Assembly (NCBI GenBank): GCA_027027485.1
Contig: JALVLL010000280.1
Location: forward strand, 1-18,566
DNA length: 18,566 nt
Source: Candidatus Bipolaricaulota bacterium
GTDB taxonomy: Bacteria > Bipolaricaulota > Bipolaricaulia > Bipolaricaulales > Bipolaricaulaceae
Direction of reading: 5' to 3'
Shown: piece by piece, positions 14,024-18,566 of the stretch
Position numbering within the stretch: the first letter of the stretch is position 1
Layout of the letters: each line of letters begins with the position of its first letter
Notes under the pieces: model-generated
Told to the model about the DNA's origin: nothing
The model's database searches: none
The model's input: the letters and a program-made list of their open reading frames with translations, nothing else
Position numbers and translations under genes: made by a program

Positions 14024-14060
14024 GGAGGTTGCACTCCGAACAAAAGGAGGTGACACTCCG
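14024..14060 (+). repeat. Paired 15-base repeats over the ribosome-binding site of the orphan binding protein
   Basis: GGAGGTTGCACTCCG (14024-14038) and GGAGGTGACACTCCG (14046-14060) differ at two of 15 positions and are spaced 22 bases apart, about two helical turns. Each is an imperfect inverted repeat (GGAG...CTCC). The second contains the Shine-Dalgarno sequence and ends directly before the GTG start, so its own CTCC can pair with it. This could be a protein-binding site or an RNA switch controlling translation. Confidence 0.6.
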
Positions 14061-15551
14061 GTGCGCTCTTTGGGAGCTTTTGCCTTCTTGCTTTCCCTGG
14101 CTTTCCTCGGCTGGGCGGGGGAGCTCGTGGTGGCCGTTTCCACCGAGCCCCCGACCCTGGATCCCACCACCAATCCCGCGGCGGCCATCGATCTCCTCTT
14201 GCACCATAACCTCTACGAGTGCCTCGTCCAGGTGGACGCCGAGGGGAACTATCGCCCCAGGCTCGCCACCTCCTGGGAGGTGTCGCCGGACGGGCTCACC
14301 TGGACCTTTCATCTGCGCCGCGGGGTGTCCTTCCACGACGGTACCCCCTTCGATGCCGAGGCGGTGAGGGGATCGTTTCTTCGGGCCATGGCCCCGGACA
14401 CCTTGAACCCCCATCCCGAGTACTATTCCGATATCGCGGCGGTGGAAGCGGTGGATGAGTACACGGTGCGGTTCCGCCTCAAAAGGCCGGTCCCCTACTT
14501 CCTCGCCGTCCTGGCACAGGCCGACTCCGTTGTCGTCCCGGTGAAACCGCGCACGGGAAAGCCCTTGGCCGAATACCCCGTGGGCACGGGGCCCTTCGTG
14601 TTCCGGGAGTGGCGTCCGGGAGATCGGCTCGTTCTGGAAAGGAACCCGTACTACTACGAGGCCGGGATCCCGGCCTTGGACCGCGTGGTCTTCCGTTTCA
14701 TCCCGGACGATTCGGCCAGGGTGCTGGCGCTCAGGGCCGGGGATGTGGACGTGGCCGTGGATGTGCCGCCCCAGCTCGCGGTAGGGCTGGAGGGGGACTG
14801 GGATTTCGTGGTGGTCTCCGGTCCCATGAACCTGGTGCAGATCTTGGCCATAAACAACGCCCACAAACCCTTCGATGATCTCCGGGTCAGACAGGCCATC
14901 GCCCACGCCATCGACCGGGGGAAGATCATCGAGCTCGTTTCGTTGGGATACGGGACGCCCATCGGCGGACCGCTTACCCCCGAAACCCCCTACTATGTGG
15001 ACCTGACCGACCTTTACCCCTACGAGCCGGCGAGGGCCCGGGAGCTTTTGGCCCAGGCCGGATATCCCGATGGATTCGAAACCACCATGACGCTTCCCTC
15101 AAATTACGAGTTCCATGTGCGCACCGGCGAGCTCATCGCCGCCATGCTCTCCGAGGTGGGGATCAAGGTGAAGATCCAGCTGGTGGACTGGGGGACTTGG
15201 CTCGAGAAGGTCTACGCCCAAGCCGACTACGACCTCACCGTGATCGGCCACATCGGCCGCCTGGACCCGGCCCTCATGCTCACGGGATACGGGAGGGAAC
15301 GCCCCGACTACTACTTCCGCCGCGGCTGGAGGAACGAGGAGCTGGAGAAGCTTCTAGAGGAGGGAAAGACCTGCATGGATCCCCAAAGGCGCCGGGAGAT
15401 CTACGCGCGGGCGCAGCGGATCATCGCCGAGGAGGTGGTGAACTACTTCATCCAGGATCCCCACCGCATCATCGCTGCCAGGAAGGGGATCGAAGGCCTC
15501 GCGGTATATCCGATCTACGTCCTGGATCTATCGCGGGTGAGCGAGGGATAA
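14061..15551 (+). CDS. Family-5 ABC solute-binding protein (DppA/OppA type), orphan
   Basis: 496-residue periplasmic binding protein of the peptide/nickel/opine class. The signal peptide (about 1-19) ends GWAG-ELVVAV with no lipobox Cys. Family landmarks are STEPPTLDP, LATSWEVSPDGLTWTFHLR, GVSFHDGTPFDAEAV, PVGTGPFVF, LVLERNPYYYEAG, VRQAIAHAIDR, YPYEPARARELLAQAGYPDG and the C-terminal RREIYARAQRIIAEE. GTG at 14061 follows AGGAGGTGA with a seven-base gap. No permease or ATPase genes accompany it; a terminator follows and the next gene converges. It must serve a Dpp/Opp transporter encoded elsewhere. Substrate cannot be read from sequence because this family also binds oligosaccharides and heme. 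Confidence 0.93.
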   Translation: MRSLGAFAFLLSLAFLGWAGELVVAVSTEPPTLDPTTNPAAAIDLLLHHNLYECLVQVDAEGNYRPRLATSWEVSPDGLTWTFHLRRGVSFHDGTPFDAEAVRGSFLRAMAPDTLNPHPEYYSDIAAVEAVDEYTVRFRLKRPVPYFLAVLAQADSVVVPVKPRTGKPLAEYPVGTGPFVFREWRPGDRLVLERNPYYYEAGIPALDRVVFRFIPDDSARVLALRAGDVDVAVDVPPQLAVGLEGDWDFVVVSGPMNLVQILAINNAHKPFDDLRVRQAIAHAIDRGKIIELVSLGYGTPIGGPLTPETPYYVDLTDLYPYEPARARELLAQAGYPDGFETTMTLPSNYEFHVRTGELIAAMLSEVGIKVKIQLVDWGTWLEKVYAQADYDLTVIGHIGRLDPALMLTGYGRERPDYYFRRGWRNEELEKLLEEGKTCMDPQRRREIYARAQRIIAEEVVNYFIQDPHRIIAARKGIEGLAVYPIYVLDLSRVSEG

Positions 15552-15556
15552 AAGCC

Positions 15557-15587
15557 CCCGGGTGCCCGACCGCATCGGGCGCCCGGG
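15557..15587. terminator. Terminator hairpin between convergent genes
   Basis: 13-bp stem CCCGGGTGCCCGA (15557-15569) with TCGGGCGCCCGGG (15575-15587), one G-T wobble, five-base loop CCGCA. It starts five bases after the binding-protein stop and lies eight bases from the stop of the convergent secreted-protein gene. There is no T-run, so it may act in both directions as an mRNA 3'-end hairpin. Confidence 0.7.
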
Positions 15588-15594
15588 AAGCGAC

Positions 15595-18195
15595 TCACTT
15601 CCACGTGGAGTTCGGGTCGGGATCGTATCCCCGCCGGTCGTTGCCGTCGACTATCTCCCACCAAGGGGAGGCGGGCGAGAGGGAAGCCCTGGCCGAGACC
15701 CTGTGGTAAAGGATCTCGTCGTAGGGCCCCAGGAGGAAGACGGAGAGCGAGGCCCCAGAGATGAGCCGATATCGCGGCCTGGAGTGGCTTTGGAGCTCGA
15801 CCTCGAACGCCTTCTTGAAGGTCCCGCTCAGCTTTTGGTCCCCTCCAGCGATCCGGGACTCCACCATGAAGGGCGAGGCCGCGCCGTCCACGCTGAAGAT
15901 GCCCTGATAGGCGGCCGAATAGGCGGCTATCTTCTTTTCCTTCTTGGCCTCCTCCAGGAGGCCCACGAGCTCATCCCGCGCCGTTTCCTCCGCCTCGTCA
16001 GCGAGCCACTCGAAGAGCTTTTCGGGCCTACGCAAGCGCTCGGGGATAACCTTTTTCACCACGCGCTGGACTGCCCCACCCGGGAAGACTTCCCCGAGTA
16101 TCAATCCCACGAGCTCCTTGGCGAGCTCCTGGCCGATAGCCCAACTGATCCGGTAATCCTGGACCACCTCCAGTTCATATGGGCTCGTGGGCGGCACGAT
16201 CCTCACCTCGGCTCTACCCTCCACCGGGAGGTCATCATCCCCCACCATGGGACACACGTAGATCACGGGGGTCGCCAGCGCGGCGTCGATGATCCCACCG
16301 GGGGAGAAGGGATCCCCGAGCATCACGTAGGCCCCGCCCATGGTGGCCGTCCATTCCCCGGATATACCGGTGAGATCTATCTCCGCCCCGAGCTCCACCC
16401 CGTTTTCGCTGGCTGAGTTCGCGCTCGCCGAGGCGTAGTAGCTCGAGATCTCTATGGCCTTCCTGGGGATCGCCTTGATCCTCAGGGTGCCCGCGCTGGC
16501 GAGCTCGTAGACGGGGACGTCGTGGCTGAAGATCAGGTAAAGCTGTGGGAAGCTCACCTCGGCGGTGGTCACCCTCCCGTCGCTGTAGCGGAAGCGGAGC
16601 TCCGTTTTCTTCCCGGAGACCGATCTCACCCTATGTATCCTCCCGTCGGGGGTCTTTATCTCCGCCTCGAGCTCCCACCATCCCAATGCTGCCTCACCGC
16701 CGCGGATGTGGATTTCATCGAGGTGCTTTTCCTGGACGCGGAACCAGGTGTCTTGGTTTATGGGGGTCTCCCTCACCCTTTCGAGCCTGGGGACCTCCAG
16801 GGTGTCGAAAACGCCGAACTCCTTCACCGGAACAGGGAGGGCCCAGCTCCATCCCTCTATTTCGATCAGACCGGCGCGTTTCCTCTCCTCGATGCCTGGG
16901 ATCCATTCCGTGGGGAGATCGACGTAGTACGACGGCCCCACCGCATACGTCCGCGATACCGCCAGGGGATGTAGCTTGGCCACGAGCTCAAGCACCACGC
17001 TTCCCGGTACGGCCTCTACCCGGAACCTGAGGAGCTCGTCCACGGTCTGTTGCTGGAAATAAACCGGATTCTCCTCCTCAGCCGCCGTAAGCCCCGTAGG
17101 GGATCCCCGGCGTATCCCGACACCAAGGAGGATGAGCCTTGGCTCGGGGCACGGGAGGGCCACCTCCCCGAGCTGGTAGAAGGTGGAGCCGAAGAAAGAG
17201 AGCTTGATGAACTGGCTCACTTCTATGGGCTTATAGCCCGGCACCTCCAGCTTGACCGCCTTTATCTCCCCGTCCTTCGAAACGGGGACAAGGGAGAACC
17301 GCTGTTGTGACAAAGGCTTCCCGTCGCAACCCACGAGGCGCCCGCTCACGGTGCCCCCATCGAGGGGAACGGAGAAATCCCCCTTTCCATCGGTGGTCAC
17401 CGATATGGGCTCGCCTGGGGGGGTCTGGGGCCCCGGGGGACCACCGGGAAGCAGGCACACCACGCCCACGTCTATGGTCCGGTACACCCGCCCGCGCTCG
17501 TCCATGGAGGAAAGGAGCTTGAACTTTTCGACGGTGACAATTCCGTATGGGGTCGTTATCCTCACCGACCCCACATCCCCAAGGTCCCGGATCCCGAGGC
17601 GACCGGGCTTCGGGAGGAGCCGGACGCTTACCCGCACCCCGGGCAGGGGCTGTACCGTACAGCGCGTCAGGATCCCGGTCACCACCGTGTCGGGGATCTC
17701 CTCCACCGGTACCCGGAACCTTCCTTCCTCATCGGTGGCGTAAACGGGCTCGGTGGGGGGAAGCTCCGGGCCCCCTCCTGTTACCTCCAGGACCACAGTA
17801 ATCCTCATGGGATACGGAACGCCGGCGGTCCAAGCCTCGAGGATGAGTTCGAACCTCTGCCCCGCGCTTCCCGCGGGGACGGTGAACCGGTACTCGGCCG
17901 TGACCGTTCCCCACCCGGAGGCCGCCGGGAGGACGGGCCATCCAGGAGGTGACGATACCATGCGGATGTTCACCGCCCCCGGGGGATCGCGCCGTGCGAA
18001 AAGCTTAAGGAGAGCCGAGCTCCCCTCCCGTACCAGACAGCGGATGCCGCCCGCGGTCTCCTGGCACGTCCCCGCTCCCTCGAGCCGAGCGGAGAACTCC
18101 AGCCTGACGCCCTGCCCCCACTCGCCCGGGCCGTACTGTGCCATCCCATGAAGGGCCCAAAGGACCACGAGGAACAACGGGAGGAACTGCCTCAC
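15595..18195 (-). CDS. Large secreted protein of unknown function with duplicated beta-rich domain
   Basis: 866-residue exported protein I do not recognise. The signal peptide is MRQFLPLFLVVLWALHGMAQ. GTG at 18195 is chosen because GGGAGGTG lies six bases upstream, inside the longer TTG frame that starts at 18216. Residues about 150-250 and 265-355 are two copies of one module: TD-x2-G-x-F-x-VP, then V-x-G-x-L with a Cys, P-L, a middle strand, V-x2-F-x-KL, and a second Cys near LP. They resemble carboxypeptidase-regulatory or prealbumin-like beta domains. The middle is beta-rich with many Val and Glu residues. A helical, charged stretch (LLEEAKKEKK) comes late, and the end is DGNDRRGYDPDPNSTWK. 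It has no membrane anchor after the signal peptide. It has its own promoter. A surface or periplasmic structural role is only a guess. Confidence 0.8.
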   Translation of the reverse strand: MRQFLPLFLVVLWALHGMAQYGPGEWGQGVRLEFSARLEGAGTCQETAGGIRCLVREGSSALLKLFARRDPPGAVNIRMVSSPPGWPVLPAASGWGTVTAEYRFTVPAGSAGQRFELILEAWTAGVPYPMRITVVLEVTGGGPELPPTEPVYATDEEGRFRVPVEEIPDTVVTGILTRCTVQPLPGVRVSVRLLPKPGRLGIRDLGDVGSVRITTPYGIVTVEKFKLLSSMDERGRVYRTIDVGVVCLLPGGPPGPQTPPGEPISVTTDGKGDFSVPLDGGTVSGRLVGCDGKPLSQQRFSLVPVSKDGEIKAVKLEVPGYKPIEVSQFIKLSFFGSTFYQLGEVALPCPEPRLILLGVGIRRGSPTGLTAAEEENPVYFQQQTVDELLRFRVEAVPGSVVLELVAKLHPLAVSRTYAVGPSYYVDLPTEWIPGIEERKRAGLIEIEGWSWALPVPVKEFGVFDTLEVPRLERVRETPINQDTWFRVQEKHLDEIHIRGGEAALGWWELEAEIKTPDGRIHRVRSVSGKKTELRFRYSDGRVTTAEVSFPQLYLIFSHDVPVYELASAGTLRIKAIPRKAIEISSYYASASANSASENGVELGAEIDLTGISGEWTATMGGAYVMLGDPFSPGGIIDAALATPVIYVCPMVGDDDLPVEGRAEVRIVPPTSPYELEVVQDYRISWAIGQELAKELVGLILGEVFPGGAVQRVVKKVIPERLRRPEKLFEWLADEAEETARDELVGLLEEAKKEKKIAAYSAAYQGIFSVDGAASPFMVESRIAGGDQKLSGTFKKAFEVELQSHSRPRYRLISGASLSVFLLGPYDEILYHRVSARASLSPASPWWEIVDGNDRRGYDPDPNSTWK

Positions 18196-18215
18196 CTCAT
18201 CCACCTCCCGCTCCA

Positions 18216-18244
18216 ATTACACCCGGGAAGCTCTAGGGTTTCAA
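18216..18244 (-). promoter_or_regulatory. Promoter of the large secreted-protein gene
   Basis: On the minus strand TTGAAA (18239-18244), 17-base spacer, TGTAAT (18216-18221). Initiation would fall near 18209, giving a leader of about 14 bases that is mostly the GGGAGGTG ribosome site before the GTG at 18195. Confidence 0.55.
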
Positions 18245-18272
18245 AGCGATTTTTAAAGAAAAAACGTGATGT

Positions 18273-18566
18273 CTAGAAGCCCAGGAGGTCCAGGGCCTCG
18301 AGGACCCCGGCCGCGATCCTCCAGGAGCGGTCCGCTACCCGGAAGCAGACCGATGGGTCCCCCCGGGGGTCGATCTCCACCACCTTGATCCCGGCGGGGA
18401 CCTCTACCCCGGAGCGCACTATCCCCCGCACCACCCCGGAACAGGGTGCCCGCAGGTCCTCGTCGCCGCAGCGGGCGACGATCTCGCCCTCTCGACCCGG
18501 TCCCCGATCACCTTGAAGCCCTGAAAAACACCTCCCCTCTTGCTACGGATCACTCGGCCGTGGGAG
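18273..18566 (-). pseudogene. yqeB: YqeB/EF2563-family selenium-dependent Mo-hydroxylase accessory protein, C-terminal part, frameshifted
   Basis: Minus-strand frame ending at the TAG 18275-18273. Read from the stop it gives APCSGVVRGIVRSGVEVPAG, KVVEIDPRGDPSVCF and WRIAAGVLEALDLLGF, matching the C-terminal domain of the EF2563/YqeB proteins encoded with selenium-dependent molybdenum hydroxylases. Further upstream the match (GRVIRSKRGGVFQGFKVIGD) continues only in another frame: one base is missing at about 18488-18496, where GTC-GA-GAG-GGC would otherwise read RVEEGEIVAR. Both halves are well conserved, so the shift may be recent or a sequencing error. The N-terminal part is outside the window. 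It lies upstream of, and in the same direction as, the secreted-protein gene, which has its own promoter. Confidence 0.75.

Noticed and set aside
13703..14188. Longer form of the lipoyl carrier starting far upstream.
   Set aside because: The added N-terminus is low-complexity, crosses the divergent promoter region and runs into the opposite gene; the AAGGAGGT just before TTG 13948 defines the start.
14029..14367. Alternative plus-strand frame starting at TTG after the first GGAGG copy.
   Set aside because: It is out of frame with the binding protein and becomes Pro/Ser/Arg-rich shadow sequence.

Overview
The window is a G+C-rich bacterial chromosome segment, probably from a thermophile. S-adenosylhomocysteinase is of the short thermophile/archaeal type, coding density is high, and many genes overlap by ATGA or TGATG. 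The three solute-binding proteins have cleavable signal peptides without a lipobox Cys, which fits a cell with a periplasm (inference). A deep-branching lineage such as Bipolaricaulota/Acetothermia is possible, but no marker here settles taxonomy.

Layout. (1) 1-1327, plus: the 3' part of ahcY, overlapped by a class II aldolase gene. (2) 1338-2336, minus: pheS, with a strong promoter so close to the start codon that the mRNA should be nearly leaderless; pheT does not follow. (3) 2474-6892, minus: an Ugp/CUT1-type ABC importer operon (inner permease, binding protein, outer permease) ending in a secreted purple-acid-phosphatase-like enzyme. A strong hairpin separates the binding-protein gene from the second permease gene. 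(4) 6905-7698: a scar region with a decayed tRNA-Pro relic in the leader of the minus operon, a heptamer tandem repeat, and a truncated, frameshifted DDE transposase. (5) 7719-10892, plus: a second, more A+T-rich Ugp/CUT1-type importer (two permeases, binding protein) with its own promoter, operator-like palindrome and strong terminator. Neither importer has an ATPase gene here.

(6) 10890-13976, minus: a tightly overlapping five-gene lipoylation operon: free-standing lipoyl-domain carrier, lipB, lipA, lplA-like ligase/transferase and a DUF501 protein. (7) 14024-15587, plus: an orphan family-5 (Dpp/Opp-type) binding protein, with paired repeats over its ribosome-binding site and a terminator after it. 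(8) 15595-18244, minus: an 866-residue secreted protein of unknown function with duplicated beta-rich domains near its N-terminus. (9) 18273-18566, minus: the C-terminal part of a YqeB/EF2563-family protein (selenium-dependent molybdenum hydroxylase accessory), with an apparent one-base frameshift.

The genes suggest a heterotroph importing glycerol-phosphate- or sugar-like solutes and peptides, with 2-oxoacid dehydrogenase or glycine-cleavage chemistry that needs lipoate, and possibly selenium-dependent Mo hydroxylases. The least conventional parts are the lipoylation operon built around an 81-residue carrier and the tRNA-relic leader of the first importer operon.
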